The position numbers and the translations under genes were made by a program. From Micromonospora sp. LH3U1 (GTDB taxonomy: Bacteria; Actinomycetota; Actinomycetes; Mycobacteriales; Micromonosporaceae), in contig NZ_CP116936.1 of assembly GCF_028475105.1 (NCBI RefSeq), positions 558,001 through 622,000 of the forward strand: 64,000 nucleotides of DNA, read 5' to 3'. This document shows positions 18,606 to 26,717 of the stretch, in pieces (positions within the stretch are counted from its first letter, which is position 1; the number at the start of each line of letters is the position of its first letter). The notes under the pieces were generated by a model. The model was not told where the DNA came from. It did no database searches and was given only the letters and a program-made list of their open reading frames with translations.

Positions 18606-20560
18606 CGCTCGCGATCGTGCTCGCCGCCGGGACACCCGCGGCGAGCCTGACCACCGCGACCGGCGAGCCGCTGGCCGACCGCCTGGCCGCCCAGTTGCGC
18701 CAAGCCGGGGCGGACGAGGTGCGCTTCGCCGCGAACCTCGACGAGTTGACCGCCCTGGTCGCCACCGCCACCGCCCCCGTGCTGATCACCGGCACCGACC
18801 TGGTCGCGCACGCCGCCGTGCTGCGCCACCTGGCCACCAGCCCGGTGGGACCCACGGTGGCGCTGGTGCTCGGCGACCCTCCGGTGCCCGGGCGCACCGT
18901 CGTGCGGGAGGAGCGCGGCCAGGTGGTCGACGCCGGCGCGCTGGACGCCCTCGACGGGAACGCCACAGGCGTGTTCGGCGGGGCGCTGCGGGTCGGCGTC
19001 GACGACCTGCCGACCCTCGCCGCCGCCGCCCGCGCCGCCGATGGCCCGGGGTCCGCCGTGGACCGGCTCTTCGCGGGTCTCGCGGCGCTCGGCACCCTGA
19101 TCTTCGCCCAGCGGGTACGCCTGCTCGTCGCGCACCGGGTCGAGGACGCGGCCGGGTTGGCCGCTGCGGAGGCGGCGGTGACCGCGGTCGACGAGGACCG
19201 GGCCGAGTTGCGGCTGTCGGTCAAGGAGAAGGACGACTTCTTCTCCACCTTCTTCGTCAGCACCTGGTCTCCGTACCTGGTCCGGCTGTCGGCCCGGCTC
19301 CGGCTCACCCCGACCGGGGTGACGGTGATCTCGGTGCTCTTCGCGCTGGCCGCGGCGGTGCTGTTCGGGATCGGCGGGCGACCCGCGCTGGTCAGCGGCG
19401 CGGTGCTGCTCTACCTCGGCTTCGTGCTGGACTGCGTGGACGGCCAGTTGGCCCGCTACACCCGGCACTTCAGCGCCTGGGGTGGCTGGCTGGACACGAT
19501 GGCCGATCGGGCCAAGGAGTACCTGGTCTACGCCGGGCTGGGCTTCGGGGTGAGCCACGCCGGGCTGGGCAACGGCTGGGCGCTCGCGATCGCCGCGATG
19601 ACGTTGCAGACCGTCCGGCACATGACCGACACCTGGTACGGGGTGCTGCACGACGAGGCGGCCCGCCGACCGCGAACGGCGACGGGTGCCAGCGGCGGGA
19701 TCGGCGACCGGCTCAACGCGGCGTCCACCCGGGTGCAGGCGGACACCGGCTCGGTGTCGTACTGGCTGAAGCGGACCGTCGTCTTCCCGATCGGTGAGCG
19801 GTGGGCTCTGATCGCGGTGACCGTTGCGCTGTTCAACCCGCTGGTCAGCCTGATCGCGGTACTGGTCTGGGGTGTGCTGGCGTTCGCGTACACCGGGGCT
19901 CTGCGGACGCTGCGGGCCCGCTGGATGTGGGTGCCGGTGCTGGACACGGTCGATGCCACCCTGCACCGCGACGACGGGCCGTTGGCCCGTGGGCTGCCGG
20001 TGGTCCGCCCGGTGGGGCCGCTCACCCTGGCGGTGATCGCCGCGCTCGGCCCGGCGGTGCTGCTGGTCGCGGCGCTGCTGGGCGACGCGCCCGACGATCT
20101 GCGCTGGGCGGTGCCAGTGGCGCTGCTGGTGCTGCTGGTCGGCGGCCTGGGTGCCGGGGCGGCGCACAACGGCCCGCTGGACTGGCTGGTACCCGCGGCG
20201 TTGCGGGCCGCCGAGTTCCTGTTCGCCATCGCGGTCGGGGTGGTCGGCGGAGCGCCAGGTTGGTTGATCTTCGGGTACGTCTTCGTGCTCACCGTGCATC
20301 ACTACGACCTGACCGCCCGGCTGGAGAAACGGCAGGTGGCACCGCCGCTGCACGCGGCCACGCTGGGCTGGGAGGGACGTTCGGTACTGCTGGCCCTCGC
20401 GGCGATTGCCGGTATCGCGGGTGTTGGGCTGGCTACACTCGGTGGGTACCTTCTCGTGGTTTTCGTGGTGAGCGTCGTCCTGGCCTGGTTCGTCCGACCG
20501 GCCCGTAGCGCGCGGGCGTCGGTCGCGCCGGTGGGCGCTGGAGGTGCCGCGCCGCGCTGA
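18602..20560 (+). CDS. CDP-alcohol phosphatidyltransferase with DUF5941-type extension
   Basis: The 652-residue protein is a fusion. Residues 1-190 resemble a nucleotidyltransferase fold (AIVLAAGTPAASLTT) but lack the usual glycine-rich loop and lysine, so this part is probably not catalytic. Residues about 225-420 are a CDP-alcohol phosphatidyltransferase domain with an intact motif: D277, D280-G281, A284-R285 and the later G-x3-D-x3-D in GGWLDTMAD. The C-terminal 200 residues are membrane-rich and match the DUF5941-type region. It should transfer an alcohol phosphate from a CDP-alcohol. The GTG overlaps the ATPase stop by four bases. Confidence 0.83.
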   Translation: MTLAIVLAAGTPAASLTTATGEPLADRLAAQLRQAGADEVRFAANLDELTALVATATAPVLITGTDLVAHAAVLRHLATSPVGPTVALVLGDPPVPGRTVVREERGQVVDAGALDALDGNATGVFGGALRVGVDDLPTLAAAARAADGPGSAVDRLFAGLAALGTLIFAQRVRLLVAHRVEDAAGLAAAEAAVTAVDEDRAELRLSVKEKDDFFSTFFVSTWSPYLVRLSARLRLTPTGVTVISVLFALAAAVLFGIGGRPALVSGAVLLYLGFVLDCVDGQLARYTRHFSAWGGWLDTMADRAKEYLVYAGLGFGVSHAGLGNGWALAIAAMTLQTVRHMTDTWYGVLHDEAARRPRTATGASGGIGDRLNAASTRVQADTGSVSYWLKRTVVFPIGERWALIAVTVALFNPLVSLIAVLVWGVLAFAYTGALRTLRARWMWVPVLDTVDATLHRDDGPLARGLPVVRPVGPLTLAVIAALGPAVLLVAALLGDAPDDLRWAVPVALLVLLVGGLGAGAAHNGPLDWLVPAALRAAEFLFAIAVGVVGGAPGWLIFGYVFVLTVHHYDLTARLEKRQVAPPLHAATLGWEGRSVLLALAAIAGIAGVGLATLGGYLLVVFVVSVVLAWFVRPARSARASVAPVGAGGAAPR

Positions 20561-20575
20561 CGGAGGGACGGCCGG

Positions 20576-22786
20576 ATGACCCTGATCAGTTTCGTGGTGC
20601 CGGCCTTCCGGGTGCAGGGCTACCTGCGCGAATGCCTGGACTCCATCCTCGGTCAGCCGGAGACCGACATCGAGGTGCTCGCCGTCGACGACTGCTCGCC
20701 GGACGCCAGCGGCGACATCATCGACGAGTACGCGGCCCGCGACCAGCGGGTCCGCTCGGTCCGGCTGCCGGAGAACGTCGGCCTCGGTCCAGCCCGCAAC
20801 ATCGGGCTGGACCGGGCCGTCGGCGAGTACGTGTGGTTCCTCGACGGCGACGACTGGCTGGCGCCCGAGTGCCTGACGGAGGTCGCCGAGCGGTTGCGCG
20901 TCGCCCGCCCCGACGTGCTGCTGGTCGATCACGTCCGCACCCACTGGAACGACACCGCCACCCGCAGCGCGATGGCCGAGGTGTTCCCGGAGTCGCCCGG
21001 CGCGGGCAACTTCCGACTGCGGGACCGGCCGGAGGCGATGCGTCTGCTGCACACCGCGTGGAACCGGCTGGTCCGCCGGGAGTTCCTGGTCGACCTGGGG
21101 TTGCGCTTCGCGCCCGGCTGGTACGAGGACGTTTCGTTCAGCTACCCGGTGCTGATGGCGGCGCAGCGGATCGGCGTACTCGATCGGGTCTGCGTCAACT
21201 ATCGGCAACGCCGGGCCGGCGCGATCACCCGGACCCGGGGTGACCGGCACTTCGAGGTCTTCCCACAGTGGCACCGGGTCTTCCACCTGATGGATTCGTG
21301 GGGGTCGGCGACGGACGCGCTCCGGCCGGCGGTCTTCGAGCGGATGATCTGGCACTACCTGACCGTGCTCGGCAACGGCCAGCGGATCGCCACGGAGCTG
21401 CGGCCGGCGTTCTTCGCGCAGATCACCGCCGACTACGAACGCTGGCTGCCACCCGGCGGTTATCCGGTGCCGGACGGGGTGGAGGGGATCAAGCACCGGC
21501 TCGTCGCTTCCGGGCGTTGGCGTACCTTCAGCGCGTTGCGGGCTGCCAGCCGGGCCCGCGACGCCACCCGCCGGCAGGCCCGCACCGCCCGGCGCCGGGT
21601 CGGCCCGGTCGCTCGGCGCGGTGCCCGGCTGACCCGCGACGGGCTGCTGCGCGAGTACTACCGGGCGGAGTTGCGTCGGCCGGTCGATCCGACGCTCGCG
21701 GTGTACGCCGCCTACTGGTACCGGGGGTACTCCTGCAATCCGGCGGCGATCTACGAGGTCGCCCGCCGGTTGGCGCCGGAGGTGCGCGGGGTGTGGATCG
21801 TGCGCCGGGACCGGGTGGACAGCGTGCCGGCCGGGGTCGAGTACGTGGTCGCCGGCACCCCGGCGTACTACCGGGCGCTCGCCCGCGCCCGATGGCTGGT
21901 CAACAACGTCAACTTTCCGGACTTCGTCCGCAAGCGACCGGACCAGGTGCACCTGCAGACCCACCACGGCACGCCGGTCAAGGTGATGGGGCTGGATCAG
22001 CAGCGCTACCCGATCGGTGCGGGCCGGATGGACTTCGGCGGGCTGCTGCGCCGGGTGGACCGGTGGGACTACAGCGTCAGCGCGAACAGCTTCTCCACCC
22101 AGATGTGGGACCGGGCGTACCCGGCCAACTACACGACCCTGGAGGTCGGCTACCCGCGCAACGACCGCCTGGTCACGGCGGGCCCGGACGAGGTGCGCCG
22201 GCTCCGCGCGGAGTTCGGCCTCAGCCCCGACGAGCAGGTCGTGCTGTACGCCCCGACGCACCGGGAGCACCTCCCCGGCTACCGGCCGCCGTTCGACCCG
22301 GACCGGTTCGTGAGGGCGCTGGGTGACTCGGGCCGGCTGCTGATGCGCAGCCACTACTTCCACGATCGTGATCGACGTCCCGGCCGCCCGAAGGACTGGG
22401 AGCGGGTTCGCGACGTCAGCGGCTACCAGCGGGTGGAAGATCTTTACCTGGTGGCCGACGTATTGGTCACCGACTACTCGTCGGCGATGTTCGACTATGC
22501 GGTGCTGGACCGTCCGATCGTGCTGTATACCCCGGACTGGGAGGCGTACCGGCTGGCCCGGGGGGTCTACTTCGACGTCACGGCCGAGCCGCCCGGCGCG
22601 GTGGCCACCACCTTCACCGACCTGCTCGACCTGTTCCGTACCGACGCGGTGCGCTCGGACGCGGCGGGCAAGGCCCGCGAGCATTTCCGGGCCCGGTTCT
22701 GCACATTGGACGACGGGCGGGCGGCGGAGCGGGTGGTGCGCCGGGTGTTCCTGGGGGAGCCGAGCGAGCGCTCGTCGCGCTGTTGA
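20576..22786 (+). CDS. Fused GT2 glycosyltransferase and CDP-glycerol:polyglycerophosphate transferase
   Basis: The 736-residue protein joins two enzymes. Residues 1-230 are a family 2 glycosyltransferase (ISFVVPAFRVQGYLRECL, VDDCSPD, and the DGDDW metal-binding motif). A basic linker near 310-350 follows. Residues about 370-720 are a TagB/TagF-type glycerophosphotransferase: HLQTHHGTPVKVMGLD, APTHRE, and VTDYSSAMFDYAVLDRPI. Such fusions build polymers that alternate sugar and glycerol- or polyol-phosphate. The gene starts 15 bp after the previous stop and ends the operon. The exact polymer is not predictable. Confidence 0.87.
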   Translation: MTLISFVVPAFRVQGYLRECLDSILGQPETDIEVLAVDDCSPDASGDIIDEYAARDQRVRSVRLPENVGLGPARNIGLDRAVGEYVWFLDGDDWLAPECLTEVAERLRVARPDVLLVDHVRTHWNDTATRSAMAEVFPESPGAGNFRLRDRPEAMRLLHTAWNRLVRREFLVDLGLRFAPGWYEDVSFSYPVLMAAQRIGVLDRVCVNYRQRRAGAITRTRGDRHFEVFPQWHRVFHLMDSWGSATDALRPAVFERMIWHYLTVLGNGQRIATELRPAFFAQITADYERWLPPGGYPVPDGVEGIKHRLVASGRWRTFSALRAASRARDATRRQARTARRRVGPVARRGARLTRDGLLREYYRAELRRPVDPTLAVYAAYWYRGYSCNPAAIYEVARRLAPEVRGVWIVRRDRVDSVPAGVEYVVAGTPAYYRALARARWLVNNVNFPDFVRKRPDQVHLQTHHGTPVKVMGLDQQRYPIGAGRMDFGGLLRRVDRWDYSVSANSFSTQMWDRAYPANYTTLEVGYPRNDRLVTAGPDEVRRLRAEFGLSPDEQVVLYAPTHREHLPGYRPPFDPDRFVRALGDSGRLLMRSHYFHDRDRRPGRPKDWERVRDVSGYQRVEDLYLVADVLVTDYSSAMFDYAVLDRPIVLYTPDWEAYRLARGVYFDVTAEPPGAVATTFTDLLDLFRTDAVRSDAAGKAREHFRARFCTLDDGRAAERVVRRVFLGEPSERSSRC

Positions 22787-22918
22787 TCGCCCCGCGCGCC
22801 GCCGTCTGTCGTGTAATAGCAGCGTCATAAGCCGAACATGAGACGTTTACCCGATGTGCTTATCTAATGATCCTGGTCACAGTCTTCAGGGGTCGGCCCA
22901 CAAGCTGGGGGGGAGACG

Positions 22919-24223
22919 GTGAGCACCGTATCGCTCAAGGATGTGACCAAGGTCTTCAGGGACGGCACGCTGGCCGTCGACAGCATCAATCTCGATGTGA
23001 ACGACGGCGAGTTCATGGTGCTGCTTGGGCCGTCCGGCTGCGGCAAGTCCACGGTGCTGCGGATGATCGCCGGGTTGGAGGATCCGACCCAGGGCGCGGT
23101 CCTGCTCGACGGGGAGTTGGCGAACGACCTGCCTCCACGGGACCGCAAGATCGCCATGGTCTTCCAGGACTTCGCGCTCTATCCGCACATGACCGTCGGC
23201 GACAACATCGCCTTTCCGCTGCGGCTGGCCGGGATCGAGCCGGCGCCGAGGGGTGAGCGGGTCAGTGATGTGGCCAGCGCGCTGGGCATCGGTGACGTGT
23301 TGGCCCGCAAGCCGGGTCAGCTCTCCGGTGGGCAACGGCAGCGGGTGGCGATGGGCCGGGCGATCGTCCGCCGGCCCGGCCTGTTCCTCATGGACGAGCC
23401 TTTGTCCAACCTGGACAGCGGCCTGCGCGCCGAGCTGCGCGCGGAGATCTCGGGCCTGACGCGGGAGCTGGGTGTCACCACCGTCTACGTCACGCACGAC
23501 CAGGCCGAGGCACTCACCATGGCTGACCGGGTGGCCATCATGCGCCGCGGCGTGCTCCAGGACGTGGGCACACCCACCCAGGTGTACGGCCGGCCGGCGA
23601 CGCTCTACGTGGCCGCCTTCCTGGGCAGCCCGCGAATGAACCTGCTGGAGGCGTCGGTCTACGTCCACCTCGACCGGTACGTCACGCTCAACCTCGGTGA
23701 CCAGTCGCTCTACCTGCCCTGGAACGACATCCGCAGTCGGGCGGTGGCGCACTACCACGGTGAGCGGATCGTGGTCGGCATGCGTGCCGAGGCGCTCACC
23801 CCGGTCGCCCCGGACAGCCCTGGTGACGTGTTGCGCGGACGGATCCGCTACCTGGAGCACCACGGGCACGAGTCGTTGGCGTTCCTCGACATCGGCGCGA
23901 CCGCGATCGTGGTCGACGAGATGGGCGCGCCGCTCGAGCCGCCGCCGGTGGGCCAGCGCGGCCTACGTCGGTTCGGTTCGGTGATGCAGCGACTCACCGG
24001 CAAACCGGTGGAGGCGCAGGAGGTGCCCAGTGGTGGTGGGGGCACCCAGACCAGTGTGCTTCCCGATCCCGGCCGGCACCACCGCCGACCGGCGGAGCTG
24101 GCGGTGCGGCTGGCACCGTACCCGGCGGTCACCGCGGGTCACCCGCTCGCCGTCTCGGTGCGGATGGACGCGCTGCACTTCTTCGACGAGCGTGGCGCCC
24201 GGATCGACGTGGGTTGGCGCTGA
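22919..24223 (+). CDS. ABC sugar transporter ATPase, MalK/UgpC/MsiK-like
   Basis: The 434-residue ATPase has Walker A GPSGCGKST (about residues 38-46), Q-loop FQDFALYPHM, signature LSGGQRQRVAMGRA, Walker B LFLMDEP and switch histidine in VTHDQAEALTMADR. The C-terminal TOBE-like domains contain a roughly 60-residue Gly/Pro/Thr-rich insertion, so the protein is longer than the usual 360-380. No permease or binding protein is encoded nearby. This recalls MsiK, an ATPase shared by several sugar importers in Streptomyces, but that role is inference. GTG 22919 follows a G-rich purine run. Confidence 0.87.
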   Translation: MSTVSLKDVTKVFRDGTLAVDSINLDVNDGEFMVLLGPSGCGKSTVLRMIAGLEDPTQGAVLLDGELANDLPPRDRKIAMVFQDFALYPHMTVGDNIAFPLRLAGIEPAPRGERVSDVASALGIGDVLARKPGQLSGGQRQRVAMGRAIVRRPGLFLMDEPLSNLDSGLRAELRAEISGLTRELGVTTVYVTHDQAEALTMADRVAIMRRGVLQDVGTPTQVYGRPATLYVAAFLGSPRMNLLEASVYVHLDRYVTLNLGDQSLYLPWNDIRSRAVAHYHGERIVVGMRAEALTPVAPDSPGDVLRGRIRYLEHHGHESLAFLDIGATAIVVDEMGAPLEPPPVGQRGLRRFGSVMQRLTGKPVEAQEVPSGGGGTQTSVLPDPGRHHRRPAELAVRLAPYPAVTAGHPLAVSVRMDALHFFDERGARIDVGWR

Positions 24224-24317
24224 CGACTCGCCGGAGCGGGGTGGCGGGCCTGCCACCCGGTGTCCTACGGTCTGCGCACCCAGTCCACAGTGAAAGTCCA
24301 CCGAGAGGGGTGCACCC

Positions 24318-25337
24318 GTGTCGGGTGACCGTCCCAGCCCGCTCGTCATCGAGCGCATCCTCCGGGATCGCGAGGGCATCTGGCAGCAGATCGTGGCCGA
24401 GCGTGACCTCAACGCGCTGACCGGGCGGATGCTGGCCAGCTCCGCCATCGCGCTGGCCTGTTACGGGGCGGTGCTGGGCTTCTTCCACAGCCCTCTGATG
24501 GCGTTGACCTCCGCGTTCAAGCTGCCGCTGCTGTTCCTGGTCACGCTGACCATCTGCCTGCCCACGCTCTACCTGTTCAACCTGGTCTTCGGTGCCCGGC
24601 TCTCGGTGCGTCAGTCGTTGGCGCTGGTGATGGTGGCGATCACGGTCACCTCGATGCTCGCGGTGGCGTTCGCGCCGATCAGCCTCTTCTTCCTGATCAC
24701 CGCCAACGACTACGGCTTCTTCAAGCTGCTCAACGTGGCGATCCTGACCCTGTCGGCGCTGGTCGGGTTGCGCTTCCTGACCGGCGGGATGCAGGTGCTC
24801 AACGACAACGGCCTGCTCGCCCCGGAGGCCGCCAACGCTCAGGCGCTCGCCCAAGCCCAGGCTCCGGCCCAGCCTGTGCCGGTTGCCGTGGCAGCCGGTT
24901 CGGTGCCGGCTGCGGCGCCCGTCGCCGTGCAGAGTGCCGAGCCGGTCGCCGTGCCGGGCGGAGCGGCGGTGGCCGGGTCGGCCTCGAACGGCGCGGCCAC
25001 CGCCGCGCCAGCTCCGGTTCCAGCTCCAGCTCCGGTTCCGGCGCAGTGGACCGGCCAGCCGGCCGGCACCGCGTTCCCGCCTGGCATGCTGCCGCCCGGC
25101 TACCCGGCACCGCAGCGCCCGTGGGAGGGCCGCCCGGTCCGACGCGGGGAGGCGCCGCAGCGGCCGGCCAGCATGACCCTGCTCTACGTCTGGATCCTGC
25201 TCTTCGGCTTCGTCGGCACCCAACTGGCGTGGACGCTGCGCCCGTTCTTCGGCGACCCGGGGCAGGATTTCTCCTTCTTCCGCAGCATCGACGGCAACTT
25301 CTACGCGGAGATCCTGCGGACCATCGGCAACCTCTGA
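24318..25337 (+). CDS. Multi-pass membrane protein with Ala/Pro-rich loop
   Basis: The 339-residue protein has about four hydrophobic segments in residues 40-160, then a cytoplasmic-type low-complexity region (about 175-285) rich in Ala, Pro, Val and Gln with APAPVPAPAPVP repeats, and one final membrane segment near 290-310. The N-terminal RPSPLVIERILRDREGIWQQIV is conserved-looking. I do not recognise a catalytic motif; the membrane part vaguely resembles Yip1-type bundles. It starts 94 bp after the ATPase gene and could be co-transcribed with it. Function unknown. Confidence 0.65.
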   Translation: MSGDRPSPLVIERILRDREGIWQQIVAERDLNALTGRMLASSAIALACYGAVLGFFHSPLMALTSAFKLPLLFLVTLTICLPTLYLFNLVFGARLSVRQSLALVMVAITVTSMLAVAFAPISLFFLITANDYGFFKLLNVAILTLSALVGLRFLTGGMQVLNDNGLLAPEAANAQALAQAQAPAQPVPVAVAAGSVPAAAPVAVQSAEPVAVPGGAAVAGSASNGAATAAPAPVPAPAPVPAQWTGQPAGTAFPPGMLPPGYPAPQRPWEGRPVRRGEAPQRPASMTLLYVWILLFGFVGTQLAWTLRPFFGDPGQDFSFFRSIDGNFYAEILRTIGNL

Positions 25338-25377
25338 GCACCTGTCGATATCGGGAAAGCCCCTGGTTGCCGGCGTG

Positions 25378-25393
25378 GTTACTGGCTAGTAAC
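25378..25393. promoter_or_regulatory. Inverted repeat before the thioesterase gene
   Basis: GTTACT-GGCT-AGTAAC is a perfect inverted repeat ending eight bases before the ATG at 25402. It may be an operator or part of a promoter for a leaderless message. Confidence 0.35.
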
Positions 25394-25401
25394 GTCAGGC
25401 C

Positions 25402-25866
25402 ATGACCATCGACTCTCGTCAGGTGGCGGCCGGCATGCTCGAAGCGGTGCCCTTCGCCCGTACGCTCGGCTTCGAATTCGTCGAGGTGGCACCCGAGGCG
25501 GAGGGCGGGGTGCGGGCAGTCGTCCGGATGCCCGACTCGCCGGCCACTCACAACCACATCGGCGGCCCGCACGCCGGTGCCATGTTCACCCTCGGTGAGA
25601 CGGCCTCCGGCGCGGTCGTGCTGGCCGCCTTCGGGCAGCTGTTCGACCGCGCCGTGCCGCTCGCCGTCCGGGCCGAGATCGCCTACCGCAAGCTCGCCAT
25701 GGGCCCGGTGCTGGCCACCGCGCGGCTCGGCCGGCCGGCTCTCGAGGTGATCGACGAGCTGGACTCCGGCCGGCGGCCGGAGTTCCCCGTCGAGGTGGAG
25801 ATCACGACCGAGGACGGCAAACCCACCTCGGCCATGACCGTGGTCTGGACACTGCGACCGAACTGA
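25402..25866 (+). CDS. Hotdog-fold thioesterase-like protein (DUF4442/PaaI type)
   Basis: The 154-residue protein has the single-hotdog pattern of the PaaI/DUF4442 group: THNHIGGPHAGAMFTLGETASG in the middle, where the helix and acidic residue of the active site lie, and an edge strand around VRAEIAYRKLAMG. Such proteins hydrolyse acyl-CoA or acyl-ACP thioesters; the substrate is unknown. The ATG at 25402 stands just after a short inverted repeat and has no clear ribosome-binding site. It is a separate unit from the phosphoglucomutase pair downstream. Confidence 0.8.
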   Translation: MTIDSRQVAAGMLEAVPFARTLGFEFVEVAPEAEGGVRAVVRMPDSPATHNHIGGPHAGAMFTLGETASGAVVLAAFGQLFDRAVPLAVRAEIAYRKLAMGPVLATARLGRPALEVIDELDSGRRPEFPVEVEITTEDGKPTSAMTVVWTLRPN

Positions 25867-25925
25867 GCCGTGCCGGCGCGGCGGAAACGGGTTTGCGGGC
25901 CCAGTGGGATGGATAGATTCGTACC

Positions 25926-26717
25926 GTGCTGGGCCTACCTGCTCACGTGACCGCCTGTCTCTTCGATCTGGACGGTGTGCTGACGCAGACCGCCAGCGTG
26001 CACAACGCCGCCTGGACGCAGACGTTCGACGAGTTCCTCCGGCAGCGAGCCACGACCTCCGGGGAACCGTTCCAACCGTTCGATCCCGGCCCGGACTACA
26101 ACCGCTACGTCGACGGCCGGCCCCGCGCTGACGGCGTCCGGTCGTTCCTCGCCTCCCGTGGCATCGTGCTGCCCGACGGCAGCCCGGACGACCCACCGGA
26201 CGCCGACACCGTCAACGGCGTGGGCAACCGCAAGAACGCCCTGCTGCTACAGCGTCTGCGCACCTCCGGCGTCGAGGTCTACCCAGGCTCGGTGCGTTAC
26301 CTGAAGGCGGCGACGTCCGCCGGGCTGCGCCGGGCCGTGGTGACCGCGAGCGCCAACGGAGGCGAGGTGGTCGCCGCAGCAGGGCTGGAACCACTGCTGG
26401 AAGCCCGGGTCGACGGGCTGGTCGCCCGGGCTCAGGGGCTGCGCGGCAAACCGCACCCGGACAGCTTCCTCGCCGGGGCCAGGCTGCTCGGCGTCGACCC
26501 GACCCAAGCCGCCGTCTTCGAGGACGCGCTCTCCGGGGTGGCCGCCGGCCGCGCCGGCGGCTTCGGTTACGTGGTCGGCGTCGACCGGGTCGGGCAGGCC
26601 GACGAGTTGCTCGCGCACGGCGCCGACATCGTGGTGAAGGACCTCGCCGACCTGCTCGATGCCGCCGATCCGTCGGCACCGACCCGCAGCGCTGCCGCCG
26701 AAGGGAGCCCCGCGTGA
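25926..26717 (+). CDS. Beta-phosphoglucomutase family HAD phosphatase/mutase
   Basis: The 263-residue HAD protein has motif I FDLDGVLT with nucleophile D14 and acid D16. The insert segment [11 protein letters not shown], motif [10 protein letters not shown], motif III lysine in RGKPHPD, and motif IV FEDALSG follow. The pattern is that of beta-phosphoglucomutase, which converts beta-glucose 1-phosphate to glucose 6-phosphate. GTG 25926 is the start. Its stop overlaps the GTG of the GH65 phosphorylase gene by four bases. The coupling makes biochemical sense because GH65 enzymes release beta-glucose 1-phosphate. Confidence 0.9.
   Translation: MLGLPAHVTACLFDLDGVLTQTASVHNAAWTQTFDEFLRQRATTSGEPFQPFDPGPDYNRYVDGRPRADGVRSFLASRGIVLPDGSPDDPPDADTVNGVGNRKNALLLQRLRTSGVEVYPGSVRYLKAATSAGLRRAVVTASANGGEVVAAAGLEPLLEARVDGLVARAQGLRGKPHPDSFLAGARLLGVDPTQAAVFEDALSGVAAGRAGGFGYVVGVDRVGQADELLAHGADIVVKDLADLLDAADPSAPTRSAAAEGSPA

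Noticed and set aside
18428..22828. A 1466-codon open frame on the minus strand
   Set aside because: It is antisense to three well-supported genes, is rich in Arg, His, Gln and Val-Arg-Pro runs, and has no domain. It is a by-product of high G/C at third positions.
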